64,000 nt of DNA from positions 7,015,750 to 7,079,749 of the forward strand of contig NZ_CM007717.1 of NCBI RefSeq assembly GCF_002019855.1. The letters are read 5' to 3'. Of this stretch, positions 8,521 to 16,890 are shown piece by piece. The notes beneath the pieces are model-generated. The model was not told the origin of the DNA. It searched no databases and saw only the letters and a program-made list of their open reading frames with translations. A program made the translations under genes and the position numbers. The stretch comes from Streptomyces antibioticus. GTDB lineage: Bacteria > Actinomycetota > Actinomycetes > Streptomycetales > Streptomycetaceae. The first letter of the stretch is position 1, and each line of letters starts with the position of its first letter.

Positions 8521-9698
8521 CCGACGTGACCCTGGTCAAGACGCCGCTCGCGTACGTTCCCGCCCAAGCGGCCGTTCCCAAGACGGGTGACATCATCCCC
8601 ATGTCCCTGCGCTCCGTGCACTTCGTCCTGCCCGGCGGGGTCGACGACCCGGCCAACCCCAGCGGCGGCAACGCCTACGACCGGCGCGTCTGCCTGGACC
8701 TGCCCGGCTTCGGCTGGCAGGTCCACAAGCTCCCGGTGCCCGGCGCCTGGCCCCGCCCGGACGCCGCCGCCCGCGCCGAACTCGCTCGCACCCTGCGGGA
8801 ACTGCCCGACGGCGCCGCCGTCATGCTGGACGGCCTCGTCGCCTGCGGTGTCCCGGAGATCATCGTCCCGGAGGCGGAGCGGCTGCGGCTCGCCGTCCTC
8901 GTCCACCTCCCGCTCGGCGACGAGACGGGCCTCGCCCGCGAGGTCGCGGCCGAACTGGACGCCAAGGAGCGCGAGGTGCTCCGCGCGGTCCCGGCCGTGA
9001 TCGCCACCAGCGAGTGGGCGGTCCGCCGACTGGTCGCCCACCACGGCCTCGCCCCCGAGAAGGTGCACGTCGCCGCGCCCGGCGCCGACATCGCCCCGCT
9101 CGCCTCGGGCACCGACGGCGTCTCCCGGCTGCTGTGCGTGGCCGCCGTGACCCCGCGCAAGGGCCAGCACCGTCTGGTGGAGGCGCTGGCCACGGTCACC
9201 GACCTGCCGTGGAGCTGCGTCTGCGTCGGCGGCCTCGGCCAGGACCCGGAGTACGTCGCCCATCTGCGCGGCCTCATCCGGCGTTACGGCCTGGAGGACC
9301 GGCTGGAGCTGGCCGGCCCGAAGGCGGGCGCCGAACTGGACGCCAGTTACGCCGCCGCCGACCTGATGGTCCTCACGTCCTACGCCGAGACCTACGGCAT
9401 GGCGGTCACCGAGGCCCTCGCCCGCGGCATCCCGGTCATCGCGACGGACGTCGGCGGGCTGCCCGAGGCCGTCGGCCGCGCCCCCGACGGCGGAGTGCCC
9501 GGCATCCTCGTCCCGCCGGAGGACCCGGCCGCCCTCGCCGCCGAACTGCGCGGCTGGTTCGGCGAGGCGGACGTCCGACGGCGGCTGAAGGCGGCCGCCC
9601 GCGGCCGCCGGGCCGCCCTGAACGGCTGGGCGTCCACCGCCCAGAGCCTGGCCGGCGTGCTGAGCCGGCTCCCCAGCGAGCCCCGGAGGGCGGCATGA
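8517..9698 (+). CDS. GT4-family glycosyltransferase
   Basis: 393 residues, GTG start overlapping the previous stop (GTGA). The C-terminal half has GT-B/GT4 landmarks: LLCVAAVTPRKGQHRLVEAL, the LAGPKAGAELDASYAAADLMVLTS block, and the E-x7-E donor site (ETYGMAVTEALARGIPVIATDVGG). It transfers a sugar from a nucleotide-sugar donor with retention, in the cytoplasm. Position inside the PTPS/GTP-cyclohydrolase block suggests it glycosylates the cluster product. ATGA overlap with the methyltransferase. Confidence 0.88.
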   Translation: MTDVTLVKTPLAYVPAQAAVPKTGDIIPMSLRSVHFVLPGGVDDPANPSGGNAYDRRVCLDLPGFGWQVHKLPVPGAWPRPDAAARAELARTLRELPDGAAVMLDGLVACGVPEIIVPEAERLRLAVLVHLPLGDETGLAREVAAELDAKEREVLRAVPAVIATSEWAVRRLVAHHGLAPEKVHVAAPGADIAPLASGTDGVSRLLCVAAVTPRKGQHRLVEALATVTDLPWSCVCVGGLGQDPEYVAHLRGLIRRYGLEDRLELAGPKAGAELDASYAAADLMVLTSYAETYGMAVTEALARGIPVIATDVGGLPEAVGRAPDGGVPGILVPPEDPAALAAELRGWFGEADVRRRLKAAARGRRAALNGWASTAQSLAGVLSRLPSEPRRAA

Positions 9699-10687
9699 GG
9701 AAGACGACGGCGACCCCCGCGGACCTGGCCCGCCGGATCGGCGGCATCCCGGGCCAGCCCGGCCCGCAGGACCCCGACGGTGTGATCGCGGGCGCCGGTC
9801 CCGTGGCCCGCCCCGGCGAACGCCCCACCGTCCGGCTGCGCGAGACCGACGACGAGGAACAGCCCCGGTACGCGCCCGAGTGGCTCGAACTGCGCGAGCC
9901 CGCCGACGCGGCGGCACGCGCCCTGGACCTGCTGGACCCGCTGCGCATCCGGCTCGCCAACCTGCCCGGCCGCAGCGGCGGGTTCGCCATCCACGACCTG
10001 GGCTGCGGCACCGGCTCGATGGGCCGCTGGCTCGCCCCCCGGCTGGACGGCCCCCAGCACTGGATCCTCCACGACCGCGACCCCTACCTGCTGCACTTCG
10101 CGGCCGTCGCCTCGCCCCGCGCCGCCGCCGACGGCAGCCGGGTCACCGTGGAGACCCGGCGCGGCGACGTCGCCCGGCTCACCCCGGACGCCCTGGTCGG
10201 CGCCTCCCTGGTGACCGCGTCGGCGCTGCTCGACGTCCTCACCCGCGAGGAGGTCGAGACGCTCGCCGCCGCCTGCGCGGGCGCCGGCTGCCCCGCCCTG
10301 CTGACCCTGTCGGTCGCCGGGCGCGTCGAGTTCGCCACCCCCGACCCGCTGGACGAGGAACTCGCCGCGGCCTTCAACGACCACCAGCGGCGCGGTGGAC
10401 TGCTCGGCCCCGACTCGGTGAGCGCGGCCTGCGACGCGTTCGGCGCGCACGGCGCCACCGTCAAGGTGCACCCCAGCGCCTGGCGGCTCGGCCCCGAGCA
10501 CGCCGCCCTGACCGCCCAGTGGCTGCGCGGCTGGGTCGGCGCGGCCGTCGAGCAGCGCCCCGAACTCGCCGAGCGCGCCCAGGCGTACCTGGAGCGGCGG
10601 CTCGCCGCCTGCGCGGCCGGCGAACTGCGGGTCGCCGTCCACCACAGCGACCTGCTGGCCCTCGCCCGGCCCAAGGGCGGCGCGTGA
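9695..10687 (+). CDS. SAM-dependent methyltransferase
   Basis: 330 residues from the ATG at 9695 (GGAGGG upstream, inside the glycosyltransferase end). The Rossmann SAM-binding motif I is IHDLGCGTGSMGRWLAP (about residues 99-115), followed by the acidic HDRDP. The ~95-residue N-terminal extension is Pro/Gly-rich. It probably methylates a small molecule, as shown by its place between the glycosyltransferase and the membrane exporter-like gene. Stop and next start overlap by one base (TGATG). Confidence 0.85.
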   Translation: MRKTTATPADLARRIGGIPGQPGPQDPDGVIAGAGPVARPGERPTVRLRETDDEEQPRYAPEWLELREPADAAARALDLLDPLRIRLANLPGRSGGFAIHDLGCGTGSMGRWLAPRLDGPQHWILHDRDPYLLHFAAVASPRAAADGSRVTVETRRGDVARLTPDALVGASLVTASALLDVLTREEVETLAAACAGAGCPALLTLSVAGRVEFATPDPLDEELAAAFNDHQRRGGLLGPDSVSAACDAFGAHGATVKVHPSAWRLGPEHAALTAQWLRGWVGAAVEQRPELAERAQAYLERRLAACAAGELRVAVHHSDLLALARPKGGA

Positions 10688-11967
10688 TGAGTGCCGACAC
10701 GGTCGGCGCCCGGGCCGAGCCGACGGCACCCCTGGCGTGGTCCGGCACGGCGGACGCCGCCGACACGGCCGACGTCGCCGCCGACGCCGTACGACGGCCC
10801 GAGACCGCGCCGTCCGCGCTGCGCCGGCTGCTCACCTCCCGCGCCCTGCGCACCCACGGCGGGACGGTCGCCGGGGTGGTCATCCTCGCCGTCCTGCTGT
10901 GGCGCATGGGCACCGGCGTCTTCCTGGACGGACTGCGCCGGATCGACGGGCCGACGCTGCTCGTGGCGCTCGGCATCGGCGCCGTCACCACCGTGTTCAG
11001 CGCCTGGCGGTGGGCACTGGTCGCGCGCGGGCTGCGGATCCGGCTGCCGCTGGGCCCGGCCGTCGCCGACTACTACCGCTCGCTGTTCCTGAACGCGGCC
11101 CTGCCCGGCGGCATCCTCGGCGACGTGCACCGCGCCGTGCGGCACGGGAAGAGCGCCGGTGACGTCGGCCGCGGTGTGCGGGCCGTGGTGCTGGAGCGCA
11201 CGGCCGGGCAGATCGCGCTGGCCGTGGCCGGAGCGGGGGTGCTGCTCACCCTGCCGTCCCCGGTGATGGACGAGGTGCGCCATCTCGCCCCGCTCGTCCT
11301 GCTGGCCGGGGCGGGCGCGCTCGCCGTCGTCCTCGCGGTCCGGATGAACGGCTCGGCCGGACCGGCCCGCGGCGGCCGGGTCCGCGCGCTGCTCGCCGAG
11401 GCCCGCGAGGGGCTGCTGTCCCGGCGCAACGGGCCCGGGGTCGCGCTGTCGTCCCTGGTCGTGCTGGCCGGGCACCTCGGGATGTTCGTGGTGGCCGCCC
11501 GGGTGGCCGGCTCCACCGCCTCCGTGCCGGCCCTGCTGCCGATCGCGGTCCTCGCGCTGCTCGCGATGGGCCTGCCGCTCAACGTCGGCGGCTGGGGTCC
11601 TCGGGAGGGCGTCACCGCCTGGGCGTTCGGCGCCGCCGGGCTCGGCGCGGGCACCGGCTTCGCGGTCTCCGTGGTGTACGGCGTGCTGAGTTTCGTGGCC
11701 GCGCTGCCGGGCCTGGCCGTCCTGGTCGTCCGCTGGTACACCGGCCTGCGCGCCGACGCCGCGGCCGGAACCGCCGAGCCGGCCTACGCGGAAACGGTGC
11801 CGTCTCCCGAGGCGATCGAGACGTTCGAGGCGTTCGAGACGTTCGCGGCATCCGCGGTCAGCAGCGAGAAATACGTCCCGAAGGAATCCGCGAGGCTCGC
11901 CAGGAGTTCCTTCCCCTTTTCCGCCGACCCCAGGGAAGGACGGCCGATGACGCCCGAATCGGTATAG
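10687..11967 (+). CDS. LPG-synthase transmembrane-type (UPF0104/PF03706) flippase-like protein
   Basis: 426 residues with about eight transmembrane helices. The family motif LPGGILGDVHRAVR and the C-terminal LNVGGWGPREG block are present. Such domains act as lipid or glycolipid flippases, alone or fused to aminoacyl transferases; no transferase domain is present here. The last ~60 codons (from about 11784) run antisense over the conserved C-terminal part of the creatininase gene, and the tail they encode (repeated FEAFETF) is non-membrane and low complexity. It ends the plus-strand block starting at 7001. Confidence 0.82.
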   Translation: MSADTVGARAEPTAPLAWSGTADAADTADVAADAVRRPETAPSALRRLLTSRALRTHGGTVAGVVILAVLLWRMGTGVFLDGLRRIDGPTLLVALGIGAVTTVFSAWRWALVARGLRIRLPLGPAVADYYRSLFLNAALPGGILGDVHRAVRHGKSAGDVGRGVRAVVLERTAGQIALAVAGAGVLLTLPSPVMDEVRHLAPLVLLAGAGALAVVLAVRMNGSAGPARGGRVRALLAEAREGLLSRRNGPGVALSSLVVLAGHLGMFVVAARVAGSTASVPALLPIAVLALLAMGLPLNVGGWGPREGVTAWAFGAAGLGAGTGFAVSVVYGVLSFVAALPGLAVLVVRWYTGLRADAAAGTAEPAYAETVPSPEAIETFEAFETFAASAVSSEKYVPKESARLARSSFPFSADPREGRPMTPESV

Positions 11968-12599
11968 GCGGACATTCCCAGCGTGAGCAGATGGCGACGG
12001 TCGTCCGCGACGAAATCGGCGGACTCATGGCCGGGCCGGACGAGTTCGGGATGGGCGTGCAGCAGGATCGAGGTCTCGATCTCCCCGGCGTGCATGTCGG
12101 TCAGCAGCGAGGTCTCCACCCCGGACCGTTCCCGCGCCGCCTCCCAGTCCTCCGGGGCCGGGAAGAGCGCCATCCGCTCACCGCGGGCGGAGGACTCCTG
12201 GACCGCGTTGCCCAGGACGTAGTTCCCGCCGTGTCCGTTGACCAGCACCAGGGCCTCGACGCCCGAGCGGCGCAACGACGCCGCGATGTCCCGTACCACC
12301 GCGTGAAGGGTCACGGAGGAGATGCTGACGGTCCCAGGCCAGGCCGCGTGCTCGTGCGAGCAGGCGATGGTCACCGGCGGAAGAAGGTGCACCGGGTATG
12401 CCTCGGCGATCTCCCGGGCGATGGCACAGGCGACGAGCGTGTCCGTGGCCAACGGCAGGTACGGACCGTGCTGTTCGAAGCTGCCGACGGGCAGCACCGC
12501 CACCTGGACGGCCGCACCGGCCCCGCGGGCCCGGACGTCCTCGGTGGTGTCCGCGGGCAGCGGACCGTACGCCGCCGTCCTCATCTCCGAACCACTCAT
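11784..12599 (-). CDS. Creatininase-family amidohydrolase, candidate formamide hydrolase
   Basis: 271 residues. Metal and active-site motifs of the family are intact: PVGSFEQHGPYLPLATD (Glu42, His44, Asp53), NGHGGN (His123) and DMHAGEIET (Asp168, His170, Glu173). Archaeal ArfB, from the same family, removes the formyl group from the formamidopyrimidine made by GTP cyclohydrolase III. Here the gene is divergent from a GTP cyclohydrolase II predicted to make that same formamido product, so deformylation is the best guess (inference). The 3' end overlaps the flippase gene by 184 bp on the opposite strand. Confidence 0.85.
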   Translation of the reverse strand: MSGSEMRTAAYGPLPADTTEDVRARGAGAAVQVAVLPVGSFEQHGPYLPLATDTLVACAIAREIAEAYPVHLLPPVTIACSHEHAAWPGTVSISSVTLHAVVRDIAASLRRSGVEALVLVNGHGGNYVLGNAVQESSARGERMALFPAPEDWEAARERSGVETSLLTDMHAGEIETSILLHAHPELVRPGHESADFVADDRRHLLTLGMSAYTDSGVIGRPSLGSAEKGKELLASLADSFGTYFSLLTADAANVSNASNVSIASGDGTVSA

Positions 12600-12637
12600 C
12601 TTGTCCCGGCCTTTCGTCTCCGCTTAGGAATCAGATC

Positions 12638-13297
12638 ATGACAGAGAACATCGGCGTACTCGGCACCAAGACCTCGCAGCGCACCGGAGTGGAACGCGTC
12701 GTGAACGCGCCGCTGCCCACCGTGTACGGCAAATTCCAGGCCGTGGGATACCTCGACCACGACCGCGGCGACGAGCAAGTGGCCCTGGTCTACGGCGAGA
12801 TCGGCAGCGAGGGCGTTCTGACCCGGCTGCACTCCGAGTGCCTGACCGGTGACGCCTTCGGCTCCCAGCACTGCGAGTGCGGCGACCAGTTGGAGTCCGC
12901 GCTGCGGGCCGTCGTCGCCGAGGGCAGCGGCATAGTCGTCTATCTGCGCGGACACGAGGGCCGGGGCATCGGCCTGCTCGGCAAGCTGCGGGCGATGGCC
13001 CTCCAGGCCGAGGGCCTGGACACCGTCGAGGCGAACGTCGCGCTCGGCTTCCCGGTCGACGCCCGCGACTACAAGGTGGCCGCCGAGATGCTCCGGGACC
13101 TGGGCGTGCGCTCGGTGCGGCTGATGTCGAACAACCCGCGCAAGCGCGAGGCGCTCGTGGACAACGGCATCCAGGTCGCCGAGGAGGTGCCCCTGCTGAT
13201 CGAGCCGTGCGAGAACAACATCACCTACCTGCGCACCAAGCGGGAGCGCCTCGACCACCGGCTGCCCCATCTGGACGCGGTGGCGCACTGGTCCTGA
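12638..13297 (+). CDS. ribA: GTP cyclohydrolase II homologue of the FAPy-forming type
   Basis: 219 residues, ATG at 12638. Zinc ligands are intact (C-x10-C-x-C as HSECLTGDAFGSQHCEC), with the GTP-binding RGHEGRGIGL loop. At residue 120 it reads Met (KLRAMALQ) where canonical enzymes such as E. coli RibA have Tyr105 (KIRAYALQ). The S. coelicolor homologue SCO6655 has Met120, and published enzymology shows that it makes 2-amino-5-formylamino-6-ribosylamino-4(3H)-pyrimidinone 5'-phosphate rather than the deformylated riboflavin precursor. This protein should do the same, so it is probably not the housekeeping riboflavin enzyme. Divergent from the creatininase gene. Confidence 0.92.
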   Translation: MTENIGVLGTKTSQRTGVERVVNAPLPTVYGKFQAVGYLDHDRGDEQVALVYGEIGSEGVLTRLHSECLTGDAFGSQHCECGDQLESALRAVVAEGSGIVVYLRGHEGRGIGLLGKLRAMALQAEGLDTVEANVALGFPVDARDYKVAAEMLRDLGVRSVRLMSNNPRKREALVDNGIQVAEEVPLLIEPCENNITYLRTKRERLDHRLPHLDAVAHWS

Positions 13298-13387
13298 GCG
13301 GCCTTTCGGCCGTCGCCCGGCGGACGCGAGCCACAGGTCCCCGGCTCGGGGGGATCCGGGCCCCGCGCGGGTAGGGATCACGACGGC

Positions 13388-13451
13388 CATGGCACGCACC
13401 GCTCATGGCGTACGCCGGTCATGGCGCACACCCGTCATGGCGCACGTCGGC
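13388..13451. repeat. Four tandem 16 bp repeats upstream of the oxidase operon
   Basis: Units starting at 13388, 13404, 13420 and 13436 each begin CATGGC and share the pattern catggcgYacRccggt. They lie 74-137 bp before the GTG of the FAD oxidoreductase, inside the gap after ribA, and could be regulator sites. Confidence 0.65.
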
Positions 13452-13524
13452 CCCGGCCCGGGTGCCCCGCCCGGCAACGGGCCCGGTACCCGGGCCGGGG
13501 CCGACGCCGAAAGGAGCCGCCCGC

Positions 13525-14670
13525 GTGGACACGTATGCCTCGGTCGTCGTCATCGGCGGCGGAGTGATGGGCACGAGCATCGCCTACCACCTGGCCGCCG
13601 CCGGGGTGCGGGACGTCGTGCTGGTGGAGCGCGACGAACTCGCCGCGGGCTCGACCTCGAAGGCCGCCGGCGGGGTCCGCGCCCAGTTCTCCGACGAACT
13701 GAACATCCGGCTCGGCGCGCGCAGCCTGGAGGCGTTCGCCCGGTTCGGGCAGGACATCGGCCACGACATCGGACTGCGCCGGGTCGGCTATCTCTTCCTC
13801 CTCTCCACACCCGAGGAGGTCGCCTCCTTCGAGGCCGGCATCCGGCTCCAGAACGCGCTGGGCGTCCCCAGCCGGCTCGTCGACCCGGCCGAGGCACGCC
13901 GCCTCTCCCCGCTGATCCGCACCGAAGGACTGCTGGCCGCCGCGTTCTCGCCCGACGACGGCCACTGCACCCCCGAGGCCGTCGTGCACGGCTACGCGGC
14001 CGCCGCCCGCCGGCACGGCGCCCACATCCTGCGGCACACCGCCGTCACCGGCATCGAGACCCGGGGCGACGCCATCACCGCGGTCACCACCCCGCTCGGC
14101 CGTATCAGCACCGGCACGGTGATCTGCGCGGCCGGCGCCTGGTCCCGCGCCGTCGGCGCCATGGTCGGCGTGGACCTGCCCGTGCAGCCGCTGCGCCGGC
14201 AGATCGCGGTCACCGAACCCGTCCCCGGCCTGCCGCCCGATCTGCCGATGACCATCGACTTCACCAGCACCCTCTACTTCCACGCCGAGGGCCCCGGACT
14301 CCTCGTCGGCATGTCCGACCCGGACGAGCGCCCCGGCTTCGCCACCGACCCCCACGACCGCTGGATCCCGCGCCTCGCCGCCGCCATGCAGCACCGCGCC
14401 CCGTCCCTGCTCGACCTGCGCCGCACCGGCGGCTGGGCGGGCCTGTACGAGGTCACCCCGGACCACAACGCCCTGATCGGCGAGGCCACTTCGGTCTCCC
14501 GCTTCCTGTACGCCACCGGCTTCTCCGGCCACGGTTTCCTCCAGGGACCCGCCGTCGGCGAGGTCGTCCGCGACCTGTACCTCGGCCGCGTACCCTTCGT
14601 GGACGTCACCCCCCTGAGCGCCGGCCGGTTCGCGGCCGACGCCCCGCGTCCGGAGGTCAACCGCGTATGA
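13525..14670 (+). CDS. FAD-dependent amino-acid oxidase (DAO / sarcosine oxidase beta-like)
   Basis: 381 residues from the GTG at 13525 (AAAGGAG eight bases upstream). The N-terminal dinucleotide fold is VVVIGGGVMGTSIAYHLA with an acidic strand end (LVERDE); the C-terminal FAD contact reads GFSGHGFLQGPAVGE. Members oxidise secondary or primary amines (sarcosine, proline, pipecolate, glycine) to imines. The gene overlaps by ATGA with two saccharopine-dehydrogenase-like genes, so its substrate is likely a lysine-derived cyclic or secondary amine (inference). Confidence 0.87.
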   Translation: MDTYASVVVIGGGVMGTSIAYHLAAAGVRDVVLVERDELAAGSTSKAAGGVRAQFSDELNIRLGARSLEAFARFGQDIGHDIGLRRVGYLFLLSTPEEVASFEAGIRLQNALGVPSRLVDPAEARRLSPLIRTEGLLAAAFSPDDGHCTPEAVVHGYAAAARRHGAHILRHTAVTGIETRGDAITAVTTPLGRISTGTVICAAGAWSRAVGAMVGVDLPVQPLRRQIAVTEPVPGLPPDLPMTIDFTSTLYFHAEGPGLLVGMSDPDERPGFATDPHDRWIPRLAAAMQHRAPSLLDLRRTGGWAGLYEVTPDHNALIGEATSVSRFLYATGFSGHGFLQGPAVGEVVRDLYLGRVPFVDVTPLSAGRFAADAPRPEVNRV

Positions 14671-15728
14671 CCGCCCTGCACCTGTGGCTGCGCCACGAGG
14701 TCCGTTCCACCGAACGCCGCACCCCGGTCGTCCCAGACGACGCCCGCCGTCTGGTCGGATCCGGCGTACGGCTCACGGTCGAGGACTCCCCGCAACGCGT
14801 CTTCCCGGCCGAGGAGTACGAGGCCGTCGGCGCCCGGATCGCCCCCGCGGGCTCCTGGGTCTCGGCGCCGGACGACGCCGTGATCCTCGGCCTGAAGGAA
14901 CTCCCCGACGAACCGCCTCGATTGACGCACCGTCACATCTTCTTCGGGCACGCCTACAAGCGGCAGCCCGGTGCCGCCGACCTGCTGCGCCGCTTCACCG
15001 CCGGGGGAGGGGCCCTCCTCGACCTGGAGTACCTCGTCGACGACCAGGGCCGGCGCCTCGCCGCCTTCGGTTACTGGGCGGGCTACCTCGGCGCGGCCCT
15101 CGCGGTGCTCCAGGAGCGGGACCGGCTGACCGCACCCCTGCGGCCCACCGGCAAGGACGAGCTGGACGTCCTTCTGGGCCCGGCCCCCGGCGACCGCGAG
15201 TTCACCGCCCTCGTCGTCGGCGCCCTGGGCCGCAGCGGCCGGGGTGCCCGCGCCGCGTTCGCCACGGCCGGCGTCGAGCCGACCGGCTGGGACCTCGCCG
15301 AGACCCGCGACCTGGACCGCCGGGCCCTGCTCGACCACGATGTCCTGGTCAACTGTGTCCTCGCCACCACCCCCGTCCCGCCGTTCGTCCGCCCGACGGA
15401 CCTCGCCGACCCGGCCCGTCGGCTGCGCACCGTCTCCGACGTCACCTGCGACGTCGGCTCGCCCCTCAACGTGCTGCCCGTCTACGACCGCACCACCGAG
15501 TGGACGGACCCGGTACGGCGCCTCACCGAGGAACCCCCGCTCGACCTGATCGCGATCGACAACCTGCCGTCGCTGCTGCCGCGCGAGTCCGCCACCGACT
15601 TCTCGCGCGACCTGCTGCCCGCCCTGCTCGACTTCGACGGCGCCCCGTGGGACCGCTGCCTGGAACGATTCCGCCAGGCGTGCAGTGAACAACTGGGGGC
15701 CGAGGAAGGCGCGTCCGGCCGTGTCTGA
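14667..15728 (+). CDS. Saccharopine dehydrogenase (L-lysine-forming, LYS1-type) homologue
   Basis: 353 residues. It has the alanine-dehydrogenase/transhydrogenase-like N-terminal domain with the typical opening LWLRHEVRSTERRTPVVPDDA, and the motif HIFFGHAYKRQPGA seen in fungal LYS1. The C-terminal part includes VSDVTCDVGSPLN and IDNLPSLLPRESA. The known family reaction links saccharopine to lysine plus 2-oxoglutarate with NAD. Overlaps the oxidase upstream (4 bases) and the second dehydrogenase downstream (8 bases). Confidence 0.87.
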   Translation: MTALHLWLRHEVRSTERRTPVVPDDARRLVGSGVRLTVEDSPQRVFPAEEYEAVGARIAPAGSWVSAPDDAVILGLKELPDEPPRLTHRHIFFGHAYKRQPGAADLLRRFTAGGGALLDLEYLVDDQGRRLAAFGYWAGYLGAALAVLQERDRLTAPLRPTGKDELDVLLGPAPGDREFTALVVGALGRSGRGARAAFATAGVEPTGWDLAETRDLDRRALLDHDVLVNCVLATTPVPPFVRPTDLADPARRLRTVSDVTCDVGSPLNVLPVYDRTTEWTDPVRRLTEEPPLDLIAIDNLPSLLPRESATDFSRDLLPALLDFDGAPWDRCLERFRQACSEQLGAEEGASGRV

Positions 15729-16890
15729 GCCGAGGGTCCCCGCGAGCGGCACCGTCCACTGGATCGGCGCCGGGCTCTCCACCGGCAGCGGCCTCGCGGA
15801 CCTGTGCGCACGCGCCGCCCGGGTCCGGCTGTGGCACAGGACGGCCGAGCGGGCGGCGGGGGCGCTCGACGCGCTCGGCCTCACCGGGCGCGCCGAGCCG
15901 CGCGCGTACACGCTCCCGGCGCTCACCGCCGAACTGGCGCCCGGGGACGTCGTCGTGTCGATGCTCCCCGCGCCCGAACACGCCCCGCTGCTCGCCGCGT
16001 GCGTGGCGGGGCGGGCCCATTTCGCGTGCTCCAGCTATGTGTCCGACGCGGTGCTGGAGCTGGTGCCGTCCGCCGGGCGGGCCGGGATCACCGTCCTGAC
16101 CGAGGCCGGACTCGACCCCGGCATCGACCATCTCTTCGCGCACGACCTGGTGGCCCGCGCCCGGTCCGCGATCGGCGCCGACACCCCGGCCTCGTACCGG
16201 CTGACCTCGTACTGCGGAGGCGTTCCGGCGGTCCCGAACGACTTCCGCTACCGGTTCAGTTGGGCACCGCTCGGGGTGCTGGGCGCCCTGCGCTCACCCG
16301 CCCGGTACATCGAGGACGGCGCCGAGAGGGGCGCCGCGCGGCCCTGGGAGGCCACCCGTCGGCAGACCGTCGGCGGGGAGACCTTCGAGGTGTATCCCAA
16401 CCGGGACAGCGTGCCCTTCGTCGAGCAGTACGGGCTGCCCGTGGCCTGGCGGGCGGAGACCTTCGTGCGCGGCACCCTGCGGCTCGACGGCTGGCTGCGG
16501 GCCTGGGCCCCGGTGTTCGAGGAGCTGAAGGCGGGCGACGACGAGCGGATCGCCGCCCTCGCAAGGGAGTTGGCGGCCACCTACCCGACCACGGACGCCG
16601 ACCGGGACCGGGTCGTGCTCGTGGTGTCGCTGGAGGTCGACGCGGGCAGTGGCCGGGTGTGGTCGGGGAGCCGGCTTCTCGACCTGGTGGGCGACGAGCG
16701 GGAGAGCGCGATGGCGCGGTGCGTGTCGCGCACCCTCGCGCTCGGTGTCCGCCACATCCTGGACGGCGTCCTGCCGGCGGGCCTGAGCCGGGCGGCAGAG
16801 ACCTCGGAGCGGGCCGCCGTATGGCTGCGCGAACTGGCCGTCGAGGGACTGGAGTTCAGTCCGTCACCGCTTCGTGGACCAGCCGTTTGA
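15721..16890 (+). CDS. Saccharopine reductase (L-glutamate-forming, LYS9-type) homologue
   Basis: 389 residues from the GTG at 15721, eight bases inside the preceding gene. N-terminal Rossmann motif HWIGAGLSTGSGLADL; the LTEAGLDPGIDHLFAHDL block is characteristic of LYS9/saccharopine reductases, followed by SYCGGVPAVPNDFRYRFSW. The family interconverts saccharopine and 2-aminoadipate semialdehyde plus glutamate. Together with the LYS1-like neighbour this makes a complete saccharopine route, unusual in bacteria. Its 3' end overlaps the convergent hydrolase gene by 35 bp. Confidence 0.87.
   Translation: MSEPRVPASGTVHWIGAGLSTGSGLADLCARAARVRLWHRTAERAAGALDALGLTGRAEPRAYTLPALTAELAPGDVVVSMLPAPEHAPLLAACVAGRAHFACSSYVSDAVLELVPSAGRAGITVLTEAGLDPGIDHLFAHDLVARARSAIGADTPASYRLTSYCGGVPAVPNDFRYRFSWAPLGVLGALRSPARYIEDGAERGAARPWEATRRQTVGGETFEVYPNRDSVPFVEQYGLPVAWRAETFVRGTLRLDGWLRAWAPVFEELKAGDDERIAALARELAATYPTTDADRDRVVLVVSLEVDAGSGRVWSGSRLLDLVGDERESAMARCVSRTLALGVRHILDGVLPAGLSRAAETSERAAVWLRELAVEGLEFSPSPLRGPAV

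Noticed and set aside
9014..10687. 557-residue version of the methyltransferase
   Set aside because: The extra N-terminus is an out-of-frame reading of the glycosyltransferase gene; the ATG at 9695 with its ribosome site fits.
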